Assembly (NCBI GenBank): GCA_004431415.1
Contig: QPMI01000213.1
Coordinates: 1-59,223, forward strand
Source: Cyanophora paradoxa
Lineage: Eukaryota > Glaucocystophyceae > Cyanophorales > Cyanophoraceae
Direction of reading: 5' to 3'
Length of the DNA stretch: 59,223 bases
Shown: positions 1-12,929 of the stretch, one piece after another
Numbering within the stretch: position 1 is the first letter of the stretch
Layout: every line of letters begins with the position of its first letter
Program-made: the position numbers and the translations under genes
Notes under the pieces: model-generated
What the model saw: only the letters and a program-made list of their open reading frames with translations
What the model was told of the DNA's origin: nothing
Databases searched by the model: none

Positions 1-208
1 GCGTAGCCGCTAGCCCTAGTCTAGTGCTATCGAGCAGCTAGCTCTAGCACTCTCTGTATTCTGACTTAGCGCCGGGCGCGACTCCGTTTGGGGTACGCGA
101 TCCTGGACGGGTACACTTGTGAATAGACCACTTGTGCTCCCAGCTACAGCCCCAGCCCGTGCGTGACCGCACGGACGCTGCACCGGGTGGGAATCCTCTC
201 ATCCGACA
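1..208 (+). repeat. 5' LTR, 3' portion only (cut by window edge)
   Basis: Matches 18121-18330 along its whole length. It ends in CCGACA, giving the CA terminus expected of an LTR. Compared with the 3' copy it lacks one G in a G run near position 95 and one C in a C run near position 105. The first half of this LTR lies outside the window. Confidence 0.93.
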
Positions 209-2041
209 GGCGCCATCTGCTCACGGAGCCAGAACCCGATCATCAGCGACCCGTCATCAGCAACCGACCAGCTCGGCGACCGCGGCTCAGCCGGCGCGCA
301 GGTAGACCTCAGCAGAGGTCGTGGGTCGCTTCTCGCGCCCCGCTGCGCCGCTCCGGGCTGATCCGCAGTTGGCGACCGAACATTCTGGAAAGAACCAGAA
401 CTTAGTCCTGCGGATCCAGGAACGCGCGCGAATACCGAGGGATCCCCGTCCCGATCGGATCGTCGCCGTTTCCTGAGAGCTGCGTGCGAGCCCGTGGGAT
501 CATTCCTGATCGTCGCTAGTCACTCGCCGCGACGCCAGCCTCTCCGGCTGTTGCGATCGTGCTGGACAAGACGAAGAGCGATCGGATCGACGGCTGAGGG
601 TGCGCGCCGAGCTGTCTCCGGAATCGCCGCAGCCGAGCTAGTGAGCTTGCTCGCCGCTGCTGTGGACCACGACGGCTCGGATCTCGAGCGAGGCACATTC
701 TCTCACGGAAAAGCGTGGCATTACGTCGCCGCTTGACCTGAGAATGTCCTCGGGGACCGGAGCCTCCGCGGAGTTTCGTCGTCCGGGCCGCGCACAGGCC
801 GTGGCGCCGCCGACATGGACTCTATGAGCGGATCAAATGTTTTGCAATGGATCCAGAGCCTGCGAAGCTGCCGCCGGCAGCGATCAGCGCACGGTTCAGG
901 ACCACCTCCGCCAGTTCGAGAGCTGCGCGAGCATGAGCAAGACTTGCTCAGTGTCTCGCCGACTGCACACATTGAAGTGCAGAAGCGAACTGGTGGGCTC
1001 TTCTCGGCACGCAGATCACGGCACCCGTGCGCCAGAAATCTCGCTGTTCCAGAGCGCGAGCAGATCGACACTCGCGAGCTCGAGAAGCTGAAGGCGTACC
1101 GGGCCGAGCGTGCGCGCACGAGCACGGCGGACCGCGAGACGTCGCGATCCTCGAGACGCTCGACGAGAAGATCGCGCAAGCCGAGAGGGCTTGCAGCGGA
1201 CCGCCTCACGGTCACGTACACCGCGATCAGGCGCCGTCTCGAAGATGACGCCGAGATGCGAACCCTGACCGTACAAGGCGCTCCTCGACCTGCCGCACGT
1301 GGGCGAGGCGCCGGAGGCGTTCTATCGCCGCGTCTCGACTTGAGCATCATCCCGGAGTGCCGCGAGGCCACGAGACACCGCTTATGGCACTCATGCGCCA
1401 CGCGGCCAGATGCTCAAGCGCCGCACTCGCAATCAGTGCCGCGACTTCGAAGACTCCGAGATTTCGGACACCGATCGCGGCACATGATGACGAACTTCTC
1501 CACGGCTCGAAGATCTATGACGAGCTGTCCGCAGAGATCGCGGACCGCGAGATCACGGGACCTCTGCGGTCATCGACCTGGTAACCAAGCGCACCAATGA
1601 ACTGGGCGCCTGGACGTCGATATCTCCAAAGTCCCCGCTCGGCCCTAGTGCTGGGCTCGCGCGGGACGCCGCTGCAGGCGCCCACGGCTGCTCGCGCACG
1701 CCGCAGAGCGCGCCGCCGATCACGCACACGCCAGCTGTCCCCGTCGTCCCCTCGCGCTCGAACGCGGCGCCGGCGCGGGCACGCGCATCATGCTCGCGAC
1801 GACGGTGTCGGAAGCCAGATCGCAGAGCTTGAGGCAAACGCGTACGGGTGGGACGCGGACGACGCCGAGATCAGAACGCCGAGGTCATCTCGTTCCTGCA
1901 GCTCATTGCTCGGACGAGCCCTCGTCGTAGTCGCGCCTCTACCCGTCGGCGTCCGCACCGCCGCCCCGCCTTGACGACCCGTCTATCAGCAGAAGATCAA
2001 AGACTTCCTGAAGGCCGGGTCTCCCGAGAAGCCCCGCGGCC
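209..2041 (+). other. Retrotransposon leader and degenerate 5' Gag region
   Basis: Directly after the 5' LTR (from 209, GGCGCCATCTGC) the tRNA primer-binding site should lie. No clean TGG-starting match to a tRNA 3' end is evident, so the primer is unassigned. Further on, short open frames rich in Arg, Ala and Ser alternate between frames. None matches a family I know. It is probably Gag N-terminal coding sequence with indels, but that is inference from position only. Confidence 0.45.
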
Positions 2042-3049
2042 GTGCCACTTGCGGCGAGTCGCACTACTCGTTTGAGTGCCGACCAACCCGCGGCCTCTGC
2101 CCGATGGTCGCAATCAACCCGCCAAGCGCCGCGGGCCAACGGCGAGGCACCGGTGACCCGAAGCGCCGGTTCTACCCGCGCCGCAGGGTGGGAACGGCCG
2201 CTCGAGCCCCCGCCCCAGCAAGCTGCAGGGCCCCGGGCGTGCTACAACTGCGGCAAAACCGGCCACCTGGCCGCGTCCTGCCCGCCCAGGCGCAGACGCT
2301 CGAGCGCGGTCCGCCGCGCGCTTGCAGAACACGCCGCCGCCGCTGCAGCCCCGCCCGTGCGCCCGCGACCCGGCGCCCTGGCTGACCCAACGCCTTCACG
2401 ATCGCGCGCGCCATGCTCGACAGGCTGCCCGAAGCGGCGCCGCCGGCCCGTCGCGACTGCACTGCTTCCCGCGCCGACCGGCGCCACGGGTCGGGCCCAC
2501 GGCGGCCCCGGCGCCCGCCGAGCTTGGCAAGGAAAAGCACGTGTACCGTGTGCGCATCGTGCGCAGCGACGAGGCGTTGGTCGACGATACCTTCCGAGCC
2601 TTCACCGCAGCGGCCGCGCGCACGCCGCCGCGCTGCAGGACCCCGGGACGGCCCCCTCTCAACGCGGTCGCCGCAGCCGCCACCGCTTTCGCGATCGCAG
2701 TAGTGCAGCTGTCCGGGGAAAAGCCGCCCAGACCTGTGCCCCACGGGAGCCGAGAGGCCGGCCCCTGCGAGGCGCAGGACCTGTTGCCGACCCGCCCGGA
2801 GTCGGCCTGGACGAGGGGGAGAAGAAGGTCGCGTTCGACGCAGTGGACGCCGCCCTCGAGGAAATCGCACTCCTCTTGGCGGCCGCCCCGGACCCAACGA
2901 GGTCGAGGGCGCTGACGCAGCAGCGAAGGTCCCGCGCCGACCCGTGCCGACTTCTTTCCCGCCGACTCGCCGCGGCATCGTGGACGCCGCCCTTGATGAG
3001 GTCGCACTCCTCTTGGCGCCCCGGACCCAACGGAGGTCGAGGGCGCTGA
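2042..3049 (+). pseudogene. gag: Gag-like segment with CCHC zinc knuckle
   Basis: The 335-codon open frame contains CYNCGKTGHLAASCP near residues 67-81. This is a C-x2-C-x4-H-x4-C zinc knuckle of the retroviral nucleocapsid type, which binds the element's RNA. The segment is rich in Arg, Pro and Ala on both sides. Between 2820 and 3050 two imperfect repeats encode similar peptides (an FDAVDAALEEIALLL-like phrase and DAALDEVALLLA). The frame is not continuous with plausible coding sequence before or after, so this is one piece of a frame-broken Gag polyprotein. The Met at 2042 need not be the true start. Confidence 0.7.
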
Positions 3050-6000
3050 CGCAGAAGCGAAGGGTCCCGAGCCCGCGAGGAGCTCGCTCCCACCAAGTCG
3101 TCCCCGAGACCGCCGCCGCCGAGGCTCCGGCGGACCCCGCCGCCGCGTGGGCTGCTGCTGGGTACTCCTCGGGGCCGAGACGGTAGCGAGCTCGAGGTGA
3201 CCGACGACGGCGCCTCCCTCGCCGACGAGGACGCGACCGTAGCGTCTAAGGAGACCTGCGCCTCAACCGCGCTCGCCTCCTCAGCGCTAGCCCGGCCTAG
3301 ACCTCACTCACTTCGGAGCCGTTGAGTTAGAGCCGGTGAAGGGCCGCGAGCACGAGCTGGGCCCGTTCCTCTCTGGAACGTGGACGCGCACAAGCTGAAG
3401 GGCGCCGCGTCGGTCCCGCTCGACCGCGCGCGTTCCTGTACCCAGCGCCGTGCGAGACTCACTGCGCTGCACTGTGAGCGAGGGGCTGATCGAGGTCCGG
3501 GACGAGCAGTGGTATGCCACTGCGTTCCGCTGCCCGGCCCGCACCGCCAGACGCTCTCCTTCTTGCTTGCGGCGTTCTCTCAGCGCTCGCCACCGAGAGC
3601 ACGTACCTCGGCTCGCGGACCCTCCCCACTGCGTTCCTGCAGATGCTGGGGCATGACCCGCTGTCCCAGGACACGCTGGCTCACGCCTGGCCGACGCACT
3701 ATTATGAAATCATGAGCCTCACGCACCAGGCCTCTCGCGTCGCCGCGAAGTGGCCGGGGCCACGCGTGGCCGCACGCCGAGGGCCTCACGCCGAGGGTCG
3801 CCCCGCAGTCGAGCCCGACGCCCACAAGCTTACGAAGCTTGGGACGAGTGCGTCGCTACCGCCGGCTGGCTGGAGCCATACCGCCGCCATGGAGCATTGG
3901 CCAGCACTCGCCCGTGGCGGCCTCTCTCGAGCCGCACGAGATGACAGTGTCGGGCCGCCGCCAGCTAATCGAGCTGAGCGAGCTGTTGCCGGCACAGGAC
4001 CGCCTCGCTTGCGTGCGCCTCGACTGTTGCGGCTATTTCCTGCACCGCGTCGACTACGGTGCCCGGGCACCGCCGGCGCCGTCGAGAAGATCCTCGGCCG
4101 CTTCTTTAAGTTCGCCGAGCCGCTCATGGTGGACGCGCGGGTCGACGCCTATGGCTTCGCCCTGCTGGCCCTCGAGCACGCGATCCAGTGGAAGACCGTG
4201 GCTTGCATCGGCGCCGCGCCGTCCCCACGACGCCCACAAGAGCGCCGTTGCCCTGGCCGACGGGAACCCTCTTGTCCCTCGACTCGGAGTTCACGGAAGC
4301 CGTTCACTCGCTTGCCGTCCTGGCTGCCTCCGTTGAGGTTCCGATCCCGGGGCGGGCACGTCTCCGCTCGGATCGGGACGCCGAGGGATGGCTGCGGCAG
4401 CGCTCGCGGAGCGTCTGACTGCGTACCGCGACGGCCGTGCCCCCGCCTTCCCGGTCGTGAGCGAGGGCGAGTCCCGCACGGTTGAACGCGTTCCGGTGGA
4501 GCCCCGCGTCGCCGCCGCCCGCGTTCTGCACCTCCGGGACCTGCACTTGTGCGACACCTGGCTGCACTGGCCGCGCCTGCACGGGCAGAGCCTGGCACGT
4601 GGAGGGTCGGCCGCGTGCGCCGATCACGCGCACCACGCAGTTGCCCCTGCACGGCACGACGCGAGGCGGGCAGCTGCCCACGATCGTGCCTGAGGAGCTC
4701 TACGTGCTGAGCCAGCTCGGCCCGCGCCCGCCGCTCACCGCCCTGTGCGATGCAGCCTGGGCCCGCACGGTTCCCGGATCCGCCGGGCCGCGGAGCTGCT
4801 CCGGTACATCGAGGGGGCCAAGGCGGGCGACCGGGCCCACCTCGTCATTCTATTCCGTAGGCTGCTGAAGAAGCGGGCCGGTTTCAATGACGAGCTGTCA
4901 AGGACATGATCGCGCTCGTGGAGAAGTGGCGCACGGATGCAGGCAGCCGCACCCCCACTCCTCTCCACGACCTGCCCACCACGCCGAAGCCGGCGTCGGA
5001 CACGACGGCGCCTACACGGCGAAGGCCGTCAGCGCGACGATCAAGGAGGCTAAGGCCTGCCTGCCGCCGCGCCCGCCTGTGAAGGCGCTCTCGCCGAGGG
5101 ACCGCCAGCGCCGGCGCGGCCGGCGCCCGTTCCTGTCCCGCCGCCTGCACGACGGCGAAGCTCGTGACCTTGCACGCCGCGGCAACATGGCCGCCGCTTG
5201 CGAGCCGATGGCGCCGCGGCCACCGCCGCTCCGACGCCGCCGCCACTGAGCCCGCGCCTGTCGAGCCTCGCCTGAGCGAGCGCTACTCGACGTCGCGCGC
5301 GCGACGCGCCGGCTCCCCGGCAGGCCGCCCGTCGCGGCGAGCGTGGCCGCGGGGACGGGTCGTGCGCGTCAGCACCCGTGGGCGCGGCTCGCAGGGCCAC
5401 GAACCCGCAGCGCCCGCCGTGGGCAGGCTGAGGGGAAGACGCCGAGATGGGCGAGCGGGCGACGGCGATGAGGCGCCCGAGGAAGCGCCGCCGCCGCCGC
5501 CGCTCGGCTATCGATGAGAACCTGAGCCAGCGGCCCTGTACGAGGCTATGGGCGTGATGAGCGGCGTCCTCGCAGTGCCGGGGTGCCCGCCTCGGCTCTG
5601 TGAGGGGAAACAGATCACCGAGTGGCCCATGACGGCCCGGTCTGATCTCGCCCACCGCTGGAGCATCCCCTTCGACGCACTGAAGGGCACGTTCGAGGAC
5701 CTGCGGTCCCGCACCTCAAGGCGTTTCTCGCCAGCGAGAGGAGCACGCCAATCAGAACCGCCTGGATGGGCCGCCCGTGCCGCACGAGGAGCCGCCGGAG
5801 GGCCGCGTCGCGCTCAGAGCCGATCGCACCGTTCGCCTCGCGCGGCTCAACGCGGCCGCGTTCGAGCTCTTCATGATCGCGCTGGGGCTCGTGGCCCCGT
5901 CACGCCCACTCCCACGATCTCCCGTTCCACCTGCATGAGTGGACGGAGCAGCAGTTGGAGCACTTCCTGACTCTGCGTTGGACGATCCCTGCCACGCGCC

Positions 6001-6057
6001 TGCCGCGGTGGACGCACGGGGCCGCTTCAACCCGAGCGCGGCCGTCATCCCGCCGCA
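3050..6057 (+). pseudogene. Frame-broken retrotransposon polyprotein segment, function unknown
   Basis: Stretches with protein-like composition appear in alternating + frames. Examples are around 3440-3550 (DSLRCTVSEGLIEVRDEQWYA), 3930-4080 (a SGRRQLIELSELLPAQDRLA phrase) and 4090-4200 (FFKFAEPLMVDARVDAYGFA). Joining them needs several single-base corrections. I recognise no domain. Position between the zinc knuckle and the protease suggests an additional Gag-like or element-specific structural region. It accounts for much of the element's unusual length. Confidence 0.5.
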
Positions 6058-9052
6058 GTGGGCCCAGTACCTCTTGCGTGCTCACACCATGTTCCGCGCC
6101 GAGGCGGTTGGGACCACCGTTCCTCCGCGGAACGCGCCGGCCTGGAGTTCCCGTACGGGGTTCGCTGGCTGCGCCGCCACCTGCAGCTAGGGACGCGCGC
6201 GCAGGAGGAAGCCGCCGAGAGCGACCCGCACAGGGGCTTGGCCCTGACCGCCCAGCGCGCGGCCTTCCAGGAGAAGGTCTTGCATGCCCTCGAGCGTCAC
6301 GCTGCACGGCAGTCGTTCACGTTCGACGATGCGCTTGTGGGCACCTACATCGCCGATGAGCCTGAGCCCCGCCTCGAGCCGCTCGACATTGACCATGTCG
6401 AGAGCGAAGAGGAAGAGGGCGAGAAGGAAGAGGCGCCGGCTGCCATCCCTGCGGCGGCGCACAGGCCGTTCGAGCCGCACAAGGACTGGCAGCCGCGGCC
6501 GCTGTTCTCGTTGGCGGACCCGACGTACGCCAACGATCACAAGCTCTTGCGCGAGTACATGGACCGGAAACACGCGTTTTTCCGGCCCCTGGAATGCTAT
6601 GAGCCAGGGTTCACTGAATGGGCAACGCTGCCCGCGATCAGCTACCCCTTGCGCTGGCAGCACGCCGGCGACGTTGACGAGTACAACGTCGACGTGCTCA
6701 CGCTGCAGGACCAGCACATGGGCGAGCTGTGCTCAACTATGCTCAAGCGCGTCGGCCCCGCCGCGCGCGGCATAGTGAACTGGTTCTCGCTCGTAGGCCC
6801 GCCTCAGCGGCCGTTCGACGAGGATCCGGAGCTCTTCGACCTGCAGGGCTTGCATTCCCGCACGCCGCCTGCGGCGTCAGCTTGGATATCGTGCAGTACC
6901 TCGCGGTCGGGACCCGTACCGCACAGTCTGCCGTCCGACGTACACGGGCGCCTGGGATCTCACGCACGAGGGCACAGCCCACGCACCCGTGTGTTCGACC
7001 CTGGCCAGGTCTCGCGGGTGCTGTATACCGCCTTCTTCCACGAAGGCGGCGGCGCGCGGAACGCCCGCCGCCGTACATGCCGCACCCCGAGCGCCCCACC
7101 CTGCACACCTCAGTCTTGGGCGGTAACATCGCCGACCCGAACGAGGAGGACGCCAGGACGCCGTTCGCGACCCGCTTCGCGCGCGACGTCGCCGTGCTGG
7201 CCCTGCTGCGCCCGCTCGCCGACAAGCGCGTCGAGAACGTTGAGGGTCGCCTGCAGACGCGGCGCATCTACGCGCCCCGCCTCGTGGCAGGCACGGCCAC
7301 GCCCGCGCGAACGCTGCCTGCGACAAGGACGTCGCAGGGGCGCGCCGCACCAGCGCGAGAACAAGAAGCTGTGGCTCGCAGTGACGGTCGCCCAGCTTGC
7401 GAGCCAGCCCAAGAAGAGCCACGCGAACCCGCGGCTCGTCACCGCGTTCGGTTACGAGCTGCCGCCTTTCCCGAACTCACCTCCGGGGACGTGCCCTTGG
7501 GCGCCGATCCCGGCGGAAGAGGAAATCCTCGCGACGGCCATCGTTTTACGCTGGCCTGGCACGCGCGCTTCTTCCAGCGTCACGCGCCGGGCAAGCACCT
7601 CCGCAGCCAGCACTGGGCTGATGACTTTCTGTCGGCTGCGGCCATGGACGTCGAGTCGGAACGCCCGGCTGACTACGTCCCCGAGATCGCTCGGGCGGTC
7701 GCCGATCACATGGATGACTTCAACAAGGTGTTGAACTCGTTCCGCTGCGTGGTGCCGGACGGTCTGATGGTGTTCATTCACGAGGCCTTCCTGACTAAGC
7801 CGACGGCCAAGCCGGACCGCGGGTCCGACGTCTTGCCTCAGGGCAAGAAGGTCTTCGACGCGGACGCGAGGCCGACGTACCCGGACGGTCATCCCACGCT
7901 TGCGTGGAAGTTTGGCCCGAACAATGCGGTCGTGCCGGACCACGAGGGTCGTGCGGCGATCTGTGGGCGGATCCTGCTCGCGATGCTGCAGGGCTTCCAG
8001 TATCCCGCATCCCGCTGCTCGCGCAGCGGGTGGACAACTGTGCGCCCCTGAACGCCGCCATGCCCAGAACGTGCCGAGGTCTTCAGGGCCCTCTTGCGCA
8101 CTATGACGAGGGATGAGTGCGCCGACTCGGATGCCCGCGCGCTGGCGGACGGCATCCGCGCGTACCTCACAAACATGCCGCACGGTCTCGGGTACCAGCG
8201 TCTTGAGCTCGGCTCGCCCCCGATGGCCGGCGCCGAGGACGCGTGGCCCGCCGGCGATGACCTTGGCGCCGGGGGCAAGAGTGGGATACAGCGCCACCTT
8301 GAGGCCGCCCGCGCCGCCGAGGAGCTGGAGAACTGTCCCGGGAACTTCCCGCTGGGGCTCATCTTTACCGATGAGGCTATACCCTGCGGCCTCAGTTCGA
8401 GACGATGCTCCGTTCGCTCTACGCCGATCTGAATGTCGCGATCCGCCTCGCGCGCCCGATCGACTGGGAGACGGACGACCCCGTGCTCCCCGACTGGGAC
8501 GTTGAGGCTCTGCGCCCGGCGCTGATGTGGGACGCGGTCCAGAACAAGGGCGCCGCGCCCTCGGCCCGGCGCAGCCTGACTGCGACGGCGGCTGTCGATA
8601 AGGAGGCCGAAAGCCTTCTGGTTCGCACGCCGTACCAGCCGATCTACGAAGGAGCGGTCCGCGCGACGTGGGCGGGCGTGCGGTTCCAGCCGCCCTCAAC
8701 CATCGTCGGCGGGCTCGCGGACGACCCCGCCGAGGCGGCGCCATCCGCCACCCCGTCGGCGCCCGCGCCGGCGCAGGCCGCTGCGCAGACCGCCGCGCCG
8801 CCGACGGCGCCGCAGCAGGCGCGGCCCCGGCGCAACGCGGGCCAGGCCGTTGGCCGAGGCGGCCGCGGGCAGGGTCACCAGCGGGGCGGCCGGCACCGCG
8901 GTCGCGACGGCCGAGGCCACCGTGACCGTGGCGGCGACCGCGGCGGTGCCAGGCGCAACCCGCACAACCCGCTGTCGACCCGAACGACCCGTTCGGGCTG
9001 GATGCGTTCCTCGCGCGGCAGCAGGGGTATGACCCCAAGACCATGCGCGTAA
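6058..9052 (+). pseudogene. Frame-broken retrotransposon structural region, unknown domain
   Basis: Coding sequence of good quality lies in at least four successive frames. The stretch 6180-6880 holds an acidic run of Glu near 6400 and peptides such as NDHKLLREYMDRKHAFFRPL. The stretch 7090-8050 includes DYVPEIARAVADHMDDFNKVL. The stretches 8094-8400 and 8405-9000 end in a Gly/Arg-rich RGG-like tail at 8840-8960. RGG tails commonly bind RNA, which would fit a capsid or nucleoprotein role, but no known family is evident. Individual open frames of 440-558 codons in this stretch are pieces, not separate genes. Confidence 0.5.
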
Positions 9053-10320
9053 CCGTCTCGGACGGGAAGGTGAAGGTCGAGCGGATCGCCGAGAGCGCTC
9101 CGCCAGACCAAGCCCCGCCGGCTGAGACTCCCTCCCGGACCTTGATGCCGCCGCCCAGCTCGAGCCGCCAGGCCGAGGCAAGCTCGAGCCGCAGGGACGA
9201 CACGGCCAGTCGCGCGTCGCAGGCCCGCCGGACCCCTGAGCGGGCCTCGTCTCAGCGCCGCTCGCGCACACCCGAGCCGCGCCGAGCCCCGTCCAGTCGC
9301 CGCTCTCGCACCCCAGACAGGCGCGAGACGCGGGGCCCCTCCACGCGCCGCGAGCGCTCCCCGGAGCCCCACCGGCAATCCGGGCGCCGCCGCCGTCCCG
9401 CCGTTCGTTGGAACGCCGCGATCGCGAGGGCTCCCGACGCCCTTCGCCGGACCGCCGGGACCGCGAGGCCTCCCGCCGCCGCTCCCCGGACCGCCGTGAT
9501 CGCTCGCCGCCGCGCCGCGACCGCAGCCCGCCGAGCCGACGGTCCACGGCTCGCGACACTCGCGACAGGCGGAGCCCTCGCCGAGGCTCGCGGGAACGCC
9601 GCCGGAGCCGAACACCGTCCCGCTCTAGCTCCCGCTCGCGCTCGCGCGATCGGAGCCCGAGCCGGAGCCCCCGCCATGACGATAAGCGGCGCAAAAGCTC
9701 GAAGAAGGGCTCGCGCGACCGCGCCTCGCCGCGAGACCGCCGCAGCCCTCGCAGCAGCCAGTCCTCTCGCCGCCCGCCGGACCCGCCGCGCGGCGCCGTA
9801 GACGCTGCGTACAAGCGGCACGAGAACGACGCCCGCCTGCGAGGCTGCCCGCCCACATTGCGCGAGCTCTTCGACATGGTCTGGAAGGCGCAGTACGCTG
9901 AGATGCCAGACTCGCTCTCGGCGTCCGCGCGAGCTGAGCAGGCCACCGCGCTGGTCCTGATCAAGCTCCAGAACCAGATGGACGCTCAGTCCGCGTCGTC
10001 CTCGGCCCGCGCCGCCGCGCCACCATCGGGTGGGCAGCCGCCGACGGGCGGACGCAACGAGCGCCAGCAGCCCTTTCTAGAGGGGCCTGAGGGGCAGAGC
10101 GAGGCCGGTCCGCAGTCGGCGGCGCCGTCCAAGCCTGCGGAGGGTCGCGCCTCCATCTCTCAGGCCCAGGAGCGGTCATCGCGTGCGAGCCAGGCCGAGC
10201 CGCCGCGCGCAGACCAGTCGACGCCGGAGCAGCCGCGCGCCTCAGTGGCCGCGCCGCGCGCCTCCGCCGCCACGACTTTCAACCCCAGGCTGACGTCCCA
10301 GCAGGGGCCTCCTGCAGTTT
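9043..10320 (+). pseudogene. Arg/Ser-rich (SR-like) domain of the retrotransposon polyprotein
   Basis: Around 9408-9740 the frame beginning at 9408 encodes dense RS, RD and SP dipeptides (for example RRDRSPPRRDRSPPSRRS), like the RS domains of splicing factors. The same composition runs back to about 9150 in another frame, so a shift separates the halves. Downstream of the RS block a more ordered stretch at about 9800-9990 (LRELFDMVWKAQYAEMP) is followed by Pro/Ser/Ala linker. Known RS domains bind RNA or other RS proteins. A role in RNA packaging or nuclear traffic of this element is inference. Confidence 0.65.
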
Positions 10321-12133
10321 GTGCGCGAGTGCTCGAGCTGCCGCGACGTGAAGATCCGGGGCCAAGGGGTCACGGAATTGGGGCTTTGGCTTCAAACAGT
10401 CGAGCGCCAGATCCGCACCGCCGCTAGCCACGCCGAGACGCGCGCCAAGCCCGGCGGCGCTCAGAAGGTCTCAGACGAAGCCTTCGCCCAGGCAAAGCAG
10501 GCCGCTCGGCGGGCCCTGGAAGACGTCTGCCGCGCCCTCCGGGCCGGCATCGATATGCAGATCAGCCTCTCCGCTGGGGAGACGGGCATGATGATCTCGC
10601 TCCTCCCAGACGGGCCCCGTGCCGATCTCGAGGCTCTGCGGGCCACGCTCGATCGCACCAAAGACTGGCGAGCCTTGCTTGAGCGCGAGCGCCAGCACGA
10701 GGCTCGCGTGGCAATGCAGGCCGCGGCAAAAGCCAACCCAAAGCCCTTCTTCGCGGTATACACCGTCGCAGAAGCGTCGTCACCCCGCGGGCACGAGGCC
10801 CGCGCGCCCTGTGACCTTCCCGCCCACTTGCATACGCCGGCGTCGGTCCGGGCCGCTGTGCCGGTGCCGGCGGACGAGAAGTACATCTCGATCCGCCGCG
10901 TCCAGACGGTCGTCCACGAGCCGCCCGCTCAAACAGTCGCGCCGCCGGCGCCAGCCGCGCCGCCCGCCCCGGCCCCACCAAAGAGCCGCGAGCCTGCGCC
11001 GGCCTGGGCCCGCCGCCTGCTGCACAAGCTCGGGCCGCGCTCGACCGTGCTGGTCTTCAACTGGCTGTCGAACCCCGCGCAAATGCTGCAGGTCGATCCA
11101 AAGACCCTGGAGCCCGCCTTACGCGCGGTGCATCAGGCGATCATGGACCGCTACGGCATCTCGATGCGCAAAACGGGCTACAAGGCCCCGCCACGGCCGA
11201 CTCGCGCGTGGTTCTCGGGTTCAGCGCCGACAGCGGCGTTCGCCCCGCAGAACGCGCTCGAGGCCGCCGCGATCATTTACCCCGAGGGCCTGACCTCCGA
11301 CGAGGAAGCTCTCATGCCCGCGGGCCACGCCCTGGGCTCCAAAAACCGCCCGTCCCTCGCCGTGCCCCGCCCGGCAGAGGAGACGCCGCTGGGAACGCGC
11401 GCCGGCTATGACCCGCCCAGCGACGAGTTGCTCTACGCCAACCGCCACGGCCCGGGCCCGCGCAAGCGGACCAAGCCCTCGCCGTTGGCCGACCAGGCAG
11501 AGCAGCGCCGAGTCGCCGAGCGAGCCGCGGCTCGCCAGTCCCGGCCCCCATCCCCAACCGCAAGCGCAACGGACCTGTCGGGTCCACCCGCGCCGCCGGA
11601 ACCAGAATTCCACGTCCGCCGCGCCCGACCTAGCTTCCCGCGCGACCGGGCCCTGGAATTCTTCCGGCCAAAGACACTGCACATTCACGGCAGCATTGCT
11701 ATGCGCCTGCCGAACGGCCGCTCCGGCGCTGAACGGCCCGCTCGCATTGTTGTCGACACGGGCGCCCAGGGAACTGTAGTTCCCCAGGAAGTCCTCGACC
11801 GCCTGCCGCCCGACGAAGTCAATTACGTCGAGGGCCACACGATAGTCCGCGGTTTCATGGACCGGACAAAATTCGTTGTCGCCGCGCCGACGTAGTCTTC
11901 GTTCTGGGCTCGCTCCGCTTCTGCCGCCGCGTCTTCGTCGTCCCGCGCGGCGCCATGGGCGTTGAGCCGGACATTCTGCTCGGCCTGGACGCGATCCAGG
12001 CCGTCCACGGCCAGATCGACACGACGCTGTCCGGGTGGTGCCTCCGGGCCCGTGACCACCTGCACCGCGAAGTCGTCGTCCCTTTTCGGCTCCGGACCAG
12101 CTTGGGATCCTGGTCCGAGTCCTGGGACCAGTA
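10321..12133 (+). pseudogene. Pol N-terminal region with retropepsin-like aspartic protease
   Basis: A 524-codon frame (10321-11895) ends with the protease. Its active-site motif is VVDTGAQGTVVP near 11750, followed by hydrophobic strands. The second half, with VEPDILLGLDAIQ near 11960-12000, is in another frame, so the protease is split by a shift near 11890 just before the stop. Retropepsins cleave the Gag-Pol polyprotein as dimers. Upstream is an alpha-helical segment (10370-10720) and a Pro/Ala linker. The frame also shifts at about 10310, where the SR block should join. A single missing base would repair each join. Confidence 0.82.
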
Positions 12134-12929
12134 AAGCTCCCCGTCGGAGAGGCCCTCGTCCCATGCACGCTCAATGGGCAGGGCCCGGCAACGCGTGAGT
12201 TGCCGCACCTCTACGTCGAGCCGTCGCCGGAGTCCCCGCAAGCCTTGGGCGTACTCTGCCCTTACCAGCTGCATAATCACCCGGGAGACAAAATGTTTCA
12301 CGTGCGGTTGTGCAATCCTGGCCGGCAGCCGGTAACCCTGCCGCTAGGATCGGTAGTAGCGGTCGCTTCGGCGGTCGCCCTACCGCCTGGTGATTTTGAG
12401 TACGAACCTGAGCAAATGCCTTGTAGTGCGAGTGCATTGACAGACCTCTTGATTCGCCGGCTGCGACGCCGCCCCGCGCACCGCCCTACGACGTCGACGA
12501 TATAGTCGTCACGTTTGGCGAGCTGCCCTTCGACACAGCCGACCGGCCGTTGCAGGACCTTGATGCTATGAGCATCATTAGCCTCGACGACGATGCTATG
12601 AGCACGTCGTCACGAAGCGCGTCCCCAACGCCGGCCCCGATCACAGGCCCCTCGGTCGACGAGTTCGTCGCCGCAGTCGAGGCAGTGTCCGTCCCCAGAG
12701 ACGCCACCCTGCGCTCGACCTTCCCCGGTCTCTCCGAAAAAGCGGAGCGCGACTTGCTCGATGCAGTCCGCGCCATGCGCGGCGACGTTACGGTCCGCAA
12801 GGCCGCACCGGTCGCCGACGCCGAGGCCCCACCCCAGAGTGTGGTCACAGCCTCGCTTTCGGCCCGGCCCGATGCCCCACCCCTACGACTGCAGCACCCG
12901 ACGCGAAGCCCGCTGAGGCACCGCGGCCG
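12134..12929 (+). pseudogene. Protease-RT connecting region
   Basis: A short beta-strand region at 12270-12390 (GDKMFHVRLCNPGRQP, then LPLGSVVAVAS) resembles the small domain that often sits between protease and RT in gypsy elements. After a frame change, 12550-12790 encodes an acidic, helix-prone stretch. No stand-alone function is evident. It belongs to the same polyprotein. Confidence 0.5.

Noticed and set aside
7452-9203. 583-codon minus-strand frame in the retrotransposon
   Set aside because: Antisense shadow of the polyprotein; no domain, and composition mirrors the sense strand.
9408-10427. Host SR splicing factor gene
   Set aside because: The RS tract lacks an RNA-recognition motif and lies inside the retrotransposon between Gag-like and protease coding sequence.
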